In this document: positions 1-6,939 of the stretch, piece by piece | How the letters are laid out: every line of letters begins with the position of its first letter | Position numbering within the stretch: position 1 is the first letter of the stretch | Virus record (IMG/VR): IMGVR_UViG_3300024517_000087 | Location: 1 to 28,330 of that record | DNA length: 28,330 bases | Reading direction: 5' to 3' (one strand) | Origin: a virus | Program-made: the position numbers and the translations under genes | The notes under the pieces: model-generated | Database searches by the model: none | Told to the model about the DNA's origin: nothing | The model's input: the letters and a program-made list of their open reading frames with translations, nothing else

Positions 1-736
1 CCGGGTCATACAATACAGACCCGCGAAACAGTCTTAGGGCTTGTTCGTGGTTACGCGTGTAGAATGCAATAAACTGCGCCAACGCCGCGTCCCGTTGGGA
101 CCAGTCGTCGCCAGCCCCCGGCGCGGTATAATAGAGGTCGAGGAACTTTGCCGCATTGCTGGCGCGTGTTATGCGGTCCAAGATTTCTTGGTCGGTACTT
201 TCGGCGGGCATGTCTTCCGGCATGTTACCCGAGGCGTCCACGCCACCAAGCCCGGCCACCAGTTCGTTCACTACGGACCCCATGTCCGCGACGGGTTGGT
301 CCCGTAGCACGTTGCCGGTAAATATCATGTACCGACCGCGATCGTACACCTCTAGACCCCTACGACGAACTCCACCACCGATGACACCACGTAACACTAT
401 GTGGACACCTTCACCGCTTTGGCTGTACTCCGCATAGGTGCCGGCAAATCCTTCCCACACAAGTGATTGGCCTTCTCGAGCTTTAAGGTCGTCCGTTTTG
501 TCGAGGTCAATAATGCAGTACGGGTCGGACGGGGTAAGTACAAAGCCGATCGCGCCGCCTTTACTGTCCAGCGCCGCGCGGACTTCCTCGTAAGATGACC
601 ACGACGAGGGGTCCGCCACACTGGCTAAGGAACCATCCGGTTTTCGTGGGGCTTTGTCGGGTTTACCTGTTGTCGGGTTAATAACTAGGCTGGACCAGCA
701 CCAGTGCCGGTACGCGTGCAGTTCTACAGGTATCAT
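1..736 (-). CDS. Phage primase-polymerase (NrS-1/prim-pol-like), N-terminal part, runs off the left edge
   Basis: This leftward reading frame starts at the ATG at 736 and stays open to base 1, so about 245 N-terminal residues are seen and the C-terminus is missing. The visible part looks like the catalytic domain of phage and plasmid primase-polymerases. It has the metal-binding IIDLDK motif (D77 and D79), then SGEGVHIVLRG at about residues 107-117, then EVYDRGRYMIFTGN at about 129-142, in the order known for NrS-1-type polymerases. Such proteins make primers at replication forks and usually carry a helicase domain further on, which would lie outside the window. A purine-rich AAAGG lies about 10 bases upstream of the start. 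It is the only replication gene transcribed leftward here, divergent from the rest. The family call rests on motifs read by eye; the exact subfamily is uncertain. Confidence 0.8.
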   Translation of the reverse strand, partial: MIPVELHAYRHWCWSSLVINPTTGKPDKAPRKPDGSLASVADPSSWSSYEEVRAALDSKGGAIGFVLTPSDPYCIIDLDKTDDLKAREGQSLVWEGFAGTYAEYSQSGEGVHIVLRGVIGGGVRRRGLEVYDRGRYMIFTGNVLRDQPVADMGSVVNELVAGLGGVDASGNMPEDMPAESTDQEILDRITRASNAAKFLDLYYTAPGAGDDWSQRDAALAQFIAFYTRNHEQALRLFRGSVLYDP

Positions 737-855
737 ATGGGTCGCCTTTGACTTTGGGTTGGACGGTTACCTTACCCGCAAAATTTACCGCTTTACAAGC
801 CCCGTGTGGCGCATGTAGGGTGTACGAACGCAACCTAACTAGACGGACCACACCC
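737..855. promoter_or_regulatory. Divergent intergenic region between the primase and the rightward replication genes
   Basis: This 119-base gap separates two divergent transcription units, so it should hold promoters for both. On the plus strand TTTACA (792-797) and TAGGGT (816-821) are 18 bases apart, a weak sigma70-like pair; TTGACT at 748-753 is another possible -35 box without a good -10. On the minus strand a TTGTAA/TAAGGT pair with 18-base spacing points to the primase. None is strong, and the placement is inference. Confidence 0.35.
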
Positions 856-1071
856 ATGACCTCTTACAAAGACAACATTAAACTATTTGGCGACGCCATG
901 TTAGCCAAGGGCCATACTCCGGTTGTCGACAACTATGGCGACATCGACGGGTTCGCGTACAGCGAAGGGTTTTGCAACGGTCCTAAATGCGAGACATGTG
1001 GCTGGGCTACATGCTGGCACTGTTACCCGGATCCCTCCGACATACCCAACTGTACAAACACGAAAGGATAA
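856..1071 (+). CDS. Small cysteine-rich protein, probable zinc binder
   Basis: A 71-residue protein that I do not recognise. Its middle carries C40, C45, C48, C53 and C56, arranged C-x4-C-x2-C-x4-C-x2-C, with another Cys at 66. This would suit a small zinc ribbon or knuckle. An in-frame ATG exists at 748, but it would add 36 residues across the divergent promoter region, so I chose the ATG at 856. It is the first gene of the rightward block, seven bases before the next gene, suggesting an early or regulatory role. That role is inference from position only. Confidence 0.6.
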   Translation: MTSYKDNIKLFGDAMLAKGHTPVVDNYGDIDGFAYSEGFCNGPKCETCGWATCWHCYPDPSDIPNCTNTKG

Positions 1072-1077
1072 CCCAAA

Positions 1078-1455
1078 ATGAAGACCTTTGAAGACACACT
1101 CGCCGAGTGGCAGGCTATTAAAACGCAAGCTCGCCAAATGGCCGAACAGGAAAAGATGCTGCGAACCGCGTTGTTCGAGGCCGCAGTGAAGGACCCGAAA
1201 GAGGGCGTTAACACGTTGGAATTGACCGACGGGCGTATTCTCAAGTTTACCCACAAGTTGAACCGCAAAGTGTCCAACATGGACAGGCTCGTGGAGGACC
1301 TCGCCAACGCCGGGGTCAATGACGTCGACCAGTACGCCGTACCAAAACGCACACTTAGCGTGGCCGCGTACAAGTCCGCCACAGGCCCGGCCCGTGTAGT
1401 CTTGGACAAATACGTGACGACCACACCGGGTTTGTGTGACTTGGAAATCAAGTAG
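1078..1455 (+). CDS. Hypothetical phage protein with N-terminal helical region (125 aa)
   Basis: A 125-residue protein starting at an ATG with a good AAAGGA ribosome-binding site about 10 bases upstream. The first 45 residues are rich in Lys, Glu, Gln and Ala and look like one long, possibly coiled-coil, helix. The rest is a mixed region with FTHKLNRKV and KRTLSVAAYKS stretches. It sits immediately before the Sak4-like ATPase and the ssDNA-binding candidate. Proteins of this shape are common beside phage recombination genes, but no function is known to me. The coding call is firm because of start signal, length and spacing; the function is unknown. Confidence 0.75.
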   Translation: MKTFEDTLAEWQAIKTQARQMAEQEKMLRTALFEAAVKDPKEGVNTLELTDGRILKFTHKLNRKVSNMDRLVEDLANAGVNDVDQYAVPKRTLSVAAYKSATGPARVVLDKYVTTTPGLCDLEIK

Positions 1456-1473
1456 GTCCCGGGGAGAAGGCTG

Positions 1474-1707
1474 ATGACCAAACGTAACATTCCGAACATT
1501 AACCCGGCGGGAACACGTTACAGGCGCGTTCGCCTGCGTGAGACCGGCAGTAACAGATTCACACAGGCCGGTAGAGCCGTATTCGCTGTGATAGGTGAGT
1601 ACATCAAAGCAGATTACGCGGTGACCGTAAAGACTTACCACGAAGACGGTTATGAGGTCGTGGATGTAACATGTGAACCGCCATTGTTTGAGGGTATGTT
1701 GCCATGA
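1474..1707 (+). CDS. Hypothetical small basic protein (77 aa)
   Basis: A 77-residue protein that I do not recognise. The N-terminal half is rich in Arg (RYRRVRLRETG around residues 15-25), the rest is beta-like with no conserved motif that I can name. The ATG is preceded by GGAGAAGG, a strong ribosome-binding site. Its stop overlaps the start of the Sak4-like ATPase in ATGA, so the two are probably translationally coupled. Basic charge and position would fit a nucleic-acid-binding accessory of the recombination genes, but this is only inference. Confidence 0.65.
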   Translation: MTKRNIPNINPAGTRYRRVRLRETGSNRFTQAGRAVFAVIGEYIKADYAVTVKTYHEDGYEVVDVTCEPPLFEGMLP

Positions 1708-2384
1708 AGATCGAAACAACGGATGTCCTCGGGCAGTCGCACGGTATCAAAGTTCTCGTTTACGGTCGCAGCGGTATGGGCAAAACCACTCTTTGTGGAA
1801 CAGCCCCGGCACCGTTGATTATTAGCGCCGAGGCCGGGTTACTTTCCTTGCGCCACAAAAGAATCCCGGTCATACAGATTAAACAACTGTCTGATCTGGA
1901 AGACGCCTACCGCTGGCTTACTACGAACCCCGACGCAAAGCACGTACAGACGGTGTGCATCGACTCTATCAGCGAAATCGCCGAGGTTTGTTTGAACGCT
2001 GCCAAGCGGGCCACAAAGGACGGGCGCAAAGCATACGGCGACTACGTCGATAACATGTTGCCTGCGATTAAGGCCTTTCGGGACCTGTCCGGTAAACACG
2101 TTGTGGTCACCGCCAAGCAGGGTGCCAATAAGGACGAGTTTACCGGCATGACTAGCTTTGGTCCCAACGCACCCGGTCAACAGCTGCCGAAGGATTTGCC
2201 GTACCTATTCGACGAGGTGTGGAACGCGAACGTCGGTGTCAACGCGGACGGCACGCGGTACCACTACATCCGTACTCAGGCCGACTTGCAGTACGAGGCC
2301 AAAGACCGAAGTGGTGTCCTCGACGAAATAGAGTACCCGGACCTCACCAACATGTTCGGCAAGATACTGGCGAGTGCACCATGA
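1704..2384 (+). CDS. Sak4-like RecA-fold ATPase (AAA_24 type), phage single-strand annealing/recombination protein
   Basis: A 226-residue P-loop ATPase. Walker A is GRSGMGKT at residues 21-28, Walker B is TVCIDSI at about 83-89, and a downstream HVVVTAKQG strand followed by a DEVW segment fits the compact RecA-core proteins known as Sak4 or AAA_24. Members of this family promote single-strand annealing and recombination, often with a partner ssDNA-binding protein. Here that partner is probably the DUF669 protein two genes downstream, and a Cas4/RecB-like nuclease follows. It overlaps both neighbours in ATGA junctions. The length is normal for the family. A generic AAA ATPase is the main alternative. 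Confidence 0.8.
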   Translation: MKIETTDVLGQSHGIKVLVYGRSGMGKTTLCGTAPAPLIISAEAGLLSLRHKRIPVIQIKQLSDLEDAYRWLTTNPDAKHVQTVCIDSISEIAEVCLNAAKRATKDGRKAYGDYVDNMLPAIKAFRDLSGKHVVVTAKQGANKDEFTGMTSFGPNAPGQQLPKDLPYLFDEVWNANVGVNADGTRYHYIRTQADLQYEAKDRSGVLDEIEYPDLTNMFGKILASAP

Positions 2385-2632
2385 CTACTTGGGAACGACG
2401 TTTTGTGACCCTAAGTGCCTCCCATTTTAAAGGTATGGTCATAGTGTTTGCCATCGGTGTCGGCTGGTGCATGTCGTTATCGACCTACCTAGTTACATTA
2501 GTTGTGTGCCTCATCTGGCCCAACTTGTGGCCCTATTCCAGCTTCGCCTTGTTGCTGGGACCCGTTGTGCTGGCCTTGGACTCTACGCGCCGCACAGCTC
2601 ACAACCGCCATCCATCAAACGGAGACAAATGA
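2381..2632 (+). CDS. Small predicted membrane protein (83 aa)
   Basis: An 83-residue protein with two hydrophobic segments, about residues 18-46 (long enough for one or two passes) and 52-67, followed by a basic, polar tail. The start is the ATG at 2381 that overlaps the stop of the Sak4-like gene in ATGA. The next gene begins two bases after its stop. I do not recognise a family. A small inner-membrane protein inside a DNA-metabolism operon is unusual; it could attach replication to the membrane or act on the host cell, but neither is shown by the sequence. Confidence 0.6.
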   Translation: MTTWERRFVTLSASHFKGMVIVFAIGVGWCMSLSTYLVTLVVCLIWPNLWPYSSFALLLGPVVLALDSTRRTAHNRHPSNGDK

Positions 2633-2633
2633 T

Positions 2634-3275
2634 ATGGTTGCTTTTAACTTCGACGCGAACACCGTTCGCCCTAACGCTGGTGCGGCGGATGTGTTGCCGT
2701 CCGGTGTGTACACGGTGCAGATTACGAATACCGAGATGAAACCGACCAAAGACGGTGCCGGGGCGTATTTGCAGGTCAACATGACCGTTCTGGACGGTGA
2801 CCACAAGGGCGCGACGGTTGTCGACCGCCTGAACCTTCAGAACAACAACTCCAAGGCCGTCGAAATCGCTTACGGTACGTTGTCGGCCATCTGCCACGTT
2901 ACCGGCGTTCTCGCTATGTCTGACACCGGCCAACTGCACGGGCGTCCTTTCAAGGTGAAGGTTCTGTCGACCCCGCGTCAGGACGACCCGACGAAGATGG
3001 GTAACGAGCTGAAAGGTTACTACGACGTGCACGGTAACGAGCCGGGCGCGGGAAACGCTGGCCCTTCTGGTGCCCCGGCCCAACCGGCCGCACCTCAGCA
3101 GCCCCCGGCCTCCCCGCCACAAGCGGCCCCTGCCGCTCCGGCTTCGGCCCCTGCGGCGGCCCCGGCCCCGGTTGCTGCGCCGGCGGCACCCGTGAATGCA
3201 CCACCTGCTCAGGTCCCTGCCCCTGCCCCTACAACAGCGTCCGCACCACCGGCGACGCCACCTTGGGCCTCCTGA
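2634..3275 (+). CDS. DUF669-family protein, probable ssDNA-binding protein with Ala/Pro-rich tail
   Basis: A 213-residue protein in two parts. Residues 1-135 resemble DUF669 phage proteins: an N-terminal FDANTVRP segment, then LPSGVYTVQI, DGAGAYLQV and RPFKVKV strands in the usual order, then a conserved KGYYDVHG turn. The remaining 75-80 residues are almost wholly Ala, Pro and Gln, ending in PPWAS. A flexible linker with a short aromatic end is the architecture of single-strand-binding proteins, where the tip recruits partners. The position between the Sak4-like ATPase and a nuclease supports an SSB role in recombination and replication. The start is the ATG at 2634; an upstream in-frame ATG at 2502 lies inside the preceding gene. 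The SSB role is inferred from family and context. Confidence 0.75.
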   Translation: MVAFNFDANTVRPNAGAADVLPSGVYTVQITNTEMKPTKDGAGAYLQVNMTVLDGDHKGATVVDRLNLQNNNSKAVEIAYGTLSAICHVTGVLAMSDTGQLHGRPFKVKVLSTPRQDDPTKMGNELKGYYDVHGNEPGAGNAGPSGAPAQPAAPQQPPASPPQAAPAAPASAPAAAPAPVAAPAAPVNAPPAQVPAPAPTTASAPPATPPWAS

Positions 3276-3286
3276 GTACGAAGAAT

Positions 3287-3314
3287 CCCTAACCGGGTTG
3301 GTCTCTGGTTAGGG
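3287..3314 (+). repeat. Inverted repeat (8-bp arms) after the DUF669 gene
   Basis: CCCTAACC at 3287-3294 and GGTTAGGG at 3307-3314 are perfect complements around a 12-base loop. No T-tract follows, so it is not a standard intrinsic terminator. It is the first of two hairpins in tandem in this 116-base gap. Confidence 0.65.
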
Positions 3315-3317
3315 CTA

Positions 3318-3362
3318 GGTCGGCCCGTGACGCTTTGGGTTGCTACTGGCTCCGGGCCGACC
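3318..3362 (+). repeat. Inverted repeat (10-bp arms) upstream of the nuclease gene
   Basis: GGTCGGCCCG at 3318-3327 and CGGGCCGACC at 3353-3362 pair perfectly with a 25-base loop. It lies four bases after the previous hairpin and 30 bases before the nuclease start. It could be a transcript stabiliser, an attenuator or a protein-binding dyad. Confidence 0.65.
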
Positions 3363-3391
3363 GCCATAACAAACATGTAAAAGGAAATACA

Positions 3392-4282
3392 ATGTCCGAC
3401 GTTGGCAACGCTTTGGTACGTGCCATAGACGCGCACTGGTCTGAGCAGCAAGGGTCCGGCCACCGTTACCACCTCGGGGCCAGTATTCTGGGACGGTCGT
3501 GCCTACGCGAAGTGTGGTTCAAGTTCTGGTGGTGGCACGCTCCAAAACACACAGGACGAATCTTGCGCCTCTTTAACCGGGGGCACAGGGAAGAACAACA
3601 CGCAGTAGAAAACCTGCGTAGACTTGGGGCTGTTGTTGAAGACACGGACTCTAACGGACGGCAGATTAAGTTCTCGCGTTTGTGGGGCCTCATGGGTGGA
3701 GAACGAGACGGTGCGGTCAGCAACCTTGAGGACTACGGTCTGGTGGGTGCGGGTCTACTCGAAATAAAGACCCACGGCGAAAAGTCGTTTAAACATGTCT
3801 CTGACAAAGGCTTGTTGTCCGCAAAACCAGAACATTATATCCAGATGCAGATGTACATGGCGTGGAGCGGTATGTCTTGGGGCCTGTACTACGCCGTTAA
3901 CAAGAACACGGACGACCTCTATTGTCAGGTGGTACCCGCGCGCCCGGAACTCGCCGAGCAGTACACAGACCGCGCCACCAGTGTGATCCAGTCCCGTACA
4001 CCGCCAAAAGGTGTTTCCGAGGACCCGTCGTGGTTTGTGTGTAGGTTCTGCGACTACAAAAGGCATTGCCACGGTGTACCGGACGAAAAGACTGGCGAGT
4101 ACAGATACGCCGAGGCCGACAAAAACTGCCGCACATGTGAGCATGTAGAACTACGCCTTGGCCCAGACCCCGAGGACACCGAGCACGGTCATACGTGGGT
4201 TTGCAACCTGTGGGGCGGCGAGGTGCCACGCGATTACCTACCGAAAGGGTGCGACAGATGGGTGCAGCGACATTTATCATAG
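3392..4282 (+). CDS. PD-(D/E)XK nuclease, Cas4/RecB-like with probable Fe-S cluster
   Basis: A 296-residue nuclease. The PD-(D/E)XK core is visible as GERDGAV (D106), LLEIKTH (E124 and K126) and a following YIQMQMYM helix with Q151. An isolated C37 (GRSCLREVWF) together with C217, C220 and C226 (C-x2-C-x5-C) matches the one-plus-three cysteine layout of Cas4 and AddB iron-sulfur nucleases. A further set, C246, C249, C271 and C287, sits in the C-terminal 55 residues and may form an added zinc site. It would resect DNA ends for the neighbouring Sak4/SSB pair. The ATG at 3392 has AAAAGGA upstream; an earlier in-frame ATG at 3335 would begin inside the hairpin region and was not chosen. Confidence 0.82.
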   Translation: MSDVGNALVRAIDAHWSEQQGSGHRYHLGASILGRSCLREVWFKFWWWHAPKHTGRILRLFNRGHREEQHAVENLRRLGAVVEDTDSNGRQIKFSRLWGLMGGERDGAVSNLEDYGLVGAGLLEIKTHGEKSFKHVSDKGLLSAKPEHYIQMQMYMAWSGMSWGLYYAVNKNTDDLYCQVVPARPELAEQYTDRATSVIQSRTPPKGVSEDPSWFVCRFCDYKRHCHGVPDEKTGEYRYAEADKNCRTCEHVELRLGPDPEDTEHGHTWVCNLWGGEVPRDYLPKGCDRWVQRHLS

Positions 4283-4353
4283 AACTAGGGGCTGTTGCCG
4301 GCATAGTAGTCGGCATCTTTTGCTTAGCGGTCTTTATGGGGTGCGAAAAATGA
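4258..4353 (+). CDS. Possible micro-protein with one membrane segment (31 aa)
   Basis: A 31-codon frame starting at an ATG inside the end of the nuclease gene and stopping in an ATGA overlap with the next gene. Residues about 6-28 are continuously hydrophobic (IIELGAVAGIVVGIFCLAVF), ending MGCEK. It fills the gap between the nuclease stop and the next start exactly, with the overlap style used throughout this operon, which supports real translation. The small size means it could still be chance. No family or function is recognised. Confidence 0.45.
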   Translation: MGAATFIIELGAVAGIVVGIFCLAVFMGCEK

Positions 4354-4586
4354 TACCGATGCGTATTGAGGGTTTTACCCGAGAGATGGGTAAACACCAA
4401 GACGAATACTTTACCGTGGCGATCCGCGACGTGGTAGACGAGACTGGCACACCTTACATGGTCAGTGCGTGGGAACCAACACCGCAAGAGCTTGCTACTC
4501 TGCAGGCCGGCGGGTCCGTGCAACTGTGGATTATGGGTACACAGTTCCCGCCCGTGGCACTTGTTTGTAAGGAACCGCCCGAGTGA
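4350..4586 (+). CDS. Hypothetical protein (78 aa)
   Basis: A 78-residue protein starting at the ATG at 4350. An in-frame ATG at 4158 lies inside the nuclease gene and is rejected. It is a small mixed protein with MRIEGFTREM, FTVAIRDV and SVQLWIMG stretches suggesting a compact beta fold. Similar short proteins occur in many phages and prophages without assigned function. It overlaps the helicase start in GTGA, so the two are probably coupled, and it may be a helicase accessory; that is inference only. Confidence 0.6.
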   Translation: MIPMRIEGFTREMGKHQDEYFTVAIRDVVDETGTPYMVSAWEPTPQELATLQAGGSVQLWIMGTQFPPVALVCKEPPE

Positions 4587-6316
4587 TCCAACTTCGCCCG
4601 TATCAGGACCAAGCTGTTCAGGCTATTTGGCAGTACTTTATGAACGGAGGACAAGGTAACCCGGTGGTCGCCATGCCCACAGGTACAGGCAAATCCCTCG
4701 TTATAGCCGAATTCATTAAGTCCGTGTTTCGGGCCTACCCGGACCAGCGGATTCTAAACCTCACACACGTCAAAGAACTCATCGAACAGAATTATAACCA
4801 GATGGCTTCCCTGTGTCCGGGGGCCCCGCTAGGGGTATACTCTGCCAGTCTAAAGCGGACTGACGTGGCACCTGTTACGTTCGCCGGGATACAGTCCGTT
4901 TACAAACGTGCTAGGTTATTCCAACACACGAACATTATTTTAATAGACGAGTGCCACCTCGTTTCGCCTAACGCGGACACCACATACAGGACCTTTATAT
5001 CGGGTTTACGCGAATTTAACCCAAACCTCAAAGTAATCGGCCTGACGGCGACACCTTGGCGACTAGGGCACGGGCCGCTTGTCCAGCCTAACGGGTTGTT
5101 TACGGACATCTGCATAGACCAGACCTCGCCAGAGTGGTTCCGGTATTTTATTGACAATGAGTTCCTCGCCCCGCTGGTACCAAAGCGTATGACTAGCACG
5201 CTCGACGTAACAAACATTAGAACACGCGCGGGGGAGTTCCTGGCCTCGGACGTGGCTTTGGCGCTGGACTCCCAAAGGGTCACACTTGGCGCGTTAACCG
5301 AAACAGTTGAGGTAGCCGCCGACCGCAAGAAGTGGATGGTTTTTGCGTCGTCTATCGACCACGGTCTAGAGTGCCGGGAAATACTGTCCACACTCGGCGT
5401 TTCCAACACCATCGTGCACAGTAAAATGAGTACAGCCGAGCGCGACAATAACGTCGCCTTGTTTAAATCCGGGCAGGTGCGCTGTATCATAAACAGGGAC
5501 ATCCTAACCACGGGCTTCGACGTGAAAGACGTGGACTGTATTGTAATGTTACGTCCAACACAGTCCGCCGGGTTGTGGGTACAGATGCTAGGACGCGGTA
5601 CGCGCCCGGCTCCGGGCAAAACTGACTGTCTTGTACTGGACTTCGCCGGCAACACCGCCCGGTTAGGGCCTATAGACAACCCCCATACACCGCGTGTGCG
5701 GGGCGCTGGCGGGGGTGAGGCCCCGGTTAAGGTTTGCCCTACCTGTTTAACGTACATACATGCCAGCGTTACGCTGTGCCCCCACTGCGGCCATGAGTTC
5801 CCGCGACAAACGGAACCAACCTTAACACGAGAGGCTTCCCACCTATCGTTATTGTCCTCGAACGACATGCCGCAAATGGAAGTTTTCCCGGTGCAGTCTA
5901 TGGTGGCAGAACCCGCGTCGTCGCGAAAAGACGGGACGCCTATGATGCGGGTAAGTTACTATTGCGGCAAGCAAGGTGTGCGGCGGTTTAGTGTATACGT
6001 TTGCCCCGAACATAACGGGTACGCGGGAAAGAAGGCCCGCGAGTGGTGGCGGGACCACGCGTACAAGGACCAAGGGATGAAGTCCGATCCACCGGACACG
6101 GCCGCCGGGGCTATCGCGTACTTTAACGAACTGTACGTGCCTACTCATATCCGGGTATGGGTGAATAAGCGTTACCCGGAAGTCATGGCTTACGATTTTA
6201 CAGGCACGGCTTTCGGTACCACCACAGGAGGACGCGCGTCGGTTCGTACGGGCGAAACACCAAAAGAGCCGGAACCTGCAGAAGTTTTCTACGAAGACGA
6301 TGAAATCCCGTTTTAG
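4583..6316 (+). CDS. Superfamily 2 DEAD/DEAH-type helicase with zinc ribbon
   Basis: A 577-residue helicase. Domain 1 has a Q-like start (LRPYQDQA), Walker A PTGTGKS at 32-38, DECH at 122-125 and TATPWR at 155-160. Domain 2 has the helicase C motifs, ending QMLGRGTR at 334-341. A zinc ribbon follows with C385, C388, C399 and C402. The C-terminal 170 residues contain a YYCGKQGVRRFSVYVCPEH segment and an acidic end. Such helicases remodel forks or recombination intermediates in phage replication. The start is GTG at 4583, with AAGGAA eight bases upstream and a GTGA overlap with the preceding stop; the first in-frame ATG is 20 codons in, after the Q-like motif. The precise role (UvsW-like or other) cannot be told from sequence. 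Confidence 0.88.
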   Translation: MIQLRPYQDQAVQAIWQYFMNGGQGNPVVAMPTGTGKSLVIAEFIKSVFRAYPDQRILNLTHVKELIEQNYNQMASLCPGAPLGVYSASLKRTDVAPVTFAGIQSVYKRARLFQHTNIILIDECHLVSPNADTTYRTFISGLREFNPNLKVIGLTATPWRLGHGPLVQPNGLFTDICIDQTSPEWFRYFIDNEFLAPLVPKRMTSTLDVTNIRTRAGEFLASDVALALDSQRVTLGALTETVEVAADRKKWMVFASSIDHGLECREILSTLGVSNTIVHSKMSTAERDNNVALFKSGQVRCIINRDILTTGFDVKDVDCIVMLRPTQSAGLWVQMLGRGTRPAPGKTDCLVLDFAGNTARLGPIDNPHTPRVRGAGGGEAPVKVCPTCLTYIHASVTLCPHCGHEFPRQTEPTLTREASHLSLLSSNDMPQMEVFPVQSMVAEPASSRKDGTPMMRVSYYCGKQGVRRFSVYVCPEHNGYAGKKAREWWRDHAYKDQGMKSDPPDTAAGAIAYFNELYVPTHIRVWVNKRYPEVMAYDFTGTAFGTTTGGRASVRTGETPKEPEPAEVFYEDDEIPF

Positions 6317-6319
6317 GTG

Positions 6320-6347
6320 TTGACGGTGTCTTGGGATGGTGTAAGTT
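6320..6347 (+). promoter_or_regulatory. Candidate sigma70-type promoter
   Basis: TTGACG (6320-6325) and TAAGTT (6342-6347) are separated by 16 bases, directly after the helicase gene and about 42 bases upstream of the next start. The -35 box matches five of six consensus bases. The gap has no other evident function. Confidence 0.5.
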
Positions 6348-6388
6348 AGGGACACCAAGTGAAGCAACCCACCCCGGAGAACAAGACC

Positions 6389-6862
6389 ATGACCAAGACA
6401 TACAGCACCAAAGCCAACGCCCAACGCGCCGCCAAGACTCTGATTTCGCGCATCCCCGATGAGTTTGTGGTTAGCGCGCCTTACGCTCTAGGTGACGACG
6501 CGTGGACCTTCGACGTAACCACAACGGTCGCCGAGGTCACTGTCGCCCCTGAAGTTAAGGTGCTGCTGGAACCGTTTACCGTCATCTACCCGGCGCCGCC
6601 CGCAACGAACAAGCCGGCCATCCGCCGGAACCCAATGAAACCGTACGCCAACTGGGACTTCTCGGATTGTGATACGCCTGTTGCTGTGGCACGCGAAATC
6701 TTTGAGTACTACTACACAGTAGGTCGCATCGACGAACGCAAGGAAGTCCTCGACGCAGCCATGCAAGTTGGTGTCCAGCGGAATACCGCACACACACAGT
6801 ACCGTCGTTTTCGCATCGCCAAAGGACTGCCGGGCGCTGTAGGTATTCGGCAAGTAAAATAA
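6389..6862 (+). CDS. Unknown protein with C-terminal HTH-like TQYRRFR module (157 aa)
   Basis: A 157-residue protein of unknown function. Its N-terminal third is basic and helical, the middle holds a Pro-rich stretch (VIYPAPPATNKPA), and the C-terminal 60 residues form a helical module ending in NTAHTQYRRFRIAKGLPG. That module resembles the C-terminal parts of the proteins at 6940-7260 and 10087-10302, so the three are probably related. It looks like a short helix-turn-helix with a basic recognition helix and may bind DNA. The ATG at 6389 has GGAGA eight bases upstream; an in-frame GTG at 6359 is the alternative start. It probably has its own promoter, suggesting a regulatory role, but this is inference. 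Confidence 0.7.
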   Translation: MTKTYSTKANAQRAAKTLISRIPDEFVVSAPYALGDDAWTFDVTTTVAEVTVAPEVKVLLEPFTVIYPAPPATNKPAIRRNPMKPYANWDFSDCDTPVAVAREIFEYYYTVGRIDERKEVLDAAMQVGVQRNTAHTQYRRFRIAKGLPGAVGIRQVK

Positions 6863-6865
6863 GGG

Positions 6866-6905
6866 TTGACCCCACCAATGTGCCCGTCGTAACCTCGGCG
6901 GGCAC
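6866..6905 (+). promoter_or_regulatory. Candidate promoter overlapped by a perfect dyad
   Basis: TTGACC (6866-6871) and TAACCT (6890-6895) are 18 bases apart. A perfect inverted repeat, GTGCCCG (6880-6886) and CGGGCAC (6899-6905), brackets the -10 box. This would suit an operator for a repressor, possibly the HTH-like protein encoded just downstream. The same dyad could instead be a weak terminator hairpin for the gene upstream, since TACTTTT follows it. Confidence 0.4.
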
Positions 6906-6939
6906 ACTACTTTTAACCAGCCATATAGGAGAGCAAACC

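Noticed and set aside
41-437. Short plus-strand frames at the left edge
   Set aside because: They are antisense to the primase-polymerase, whose catalytic motifs are clear on the minus strand.
901-1719. Long minus-strand frame (272 codons) opposite the first rightward genes
   Set aside because: It is antisense to three well-spaced genes with good ribosome-binding sites and has no recognisable domain.
4900-5868. Minus-strand frame of 322 codons
   Set aside because: It is the shadow of the helicase core, where motifs on the plus strand are decisive.
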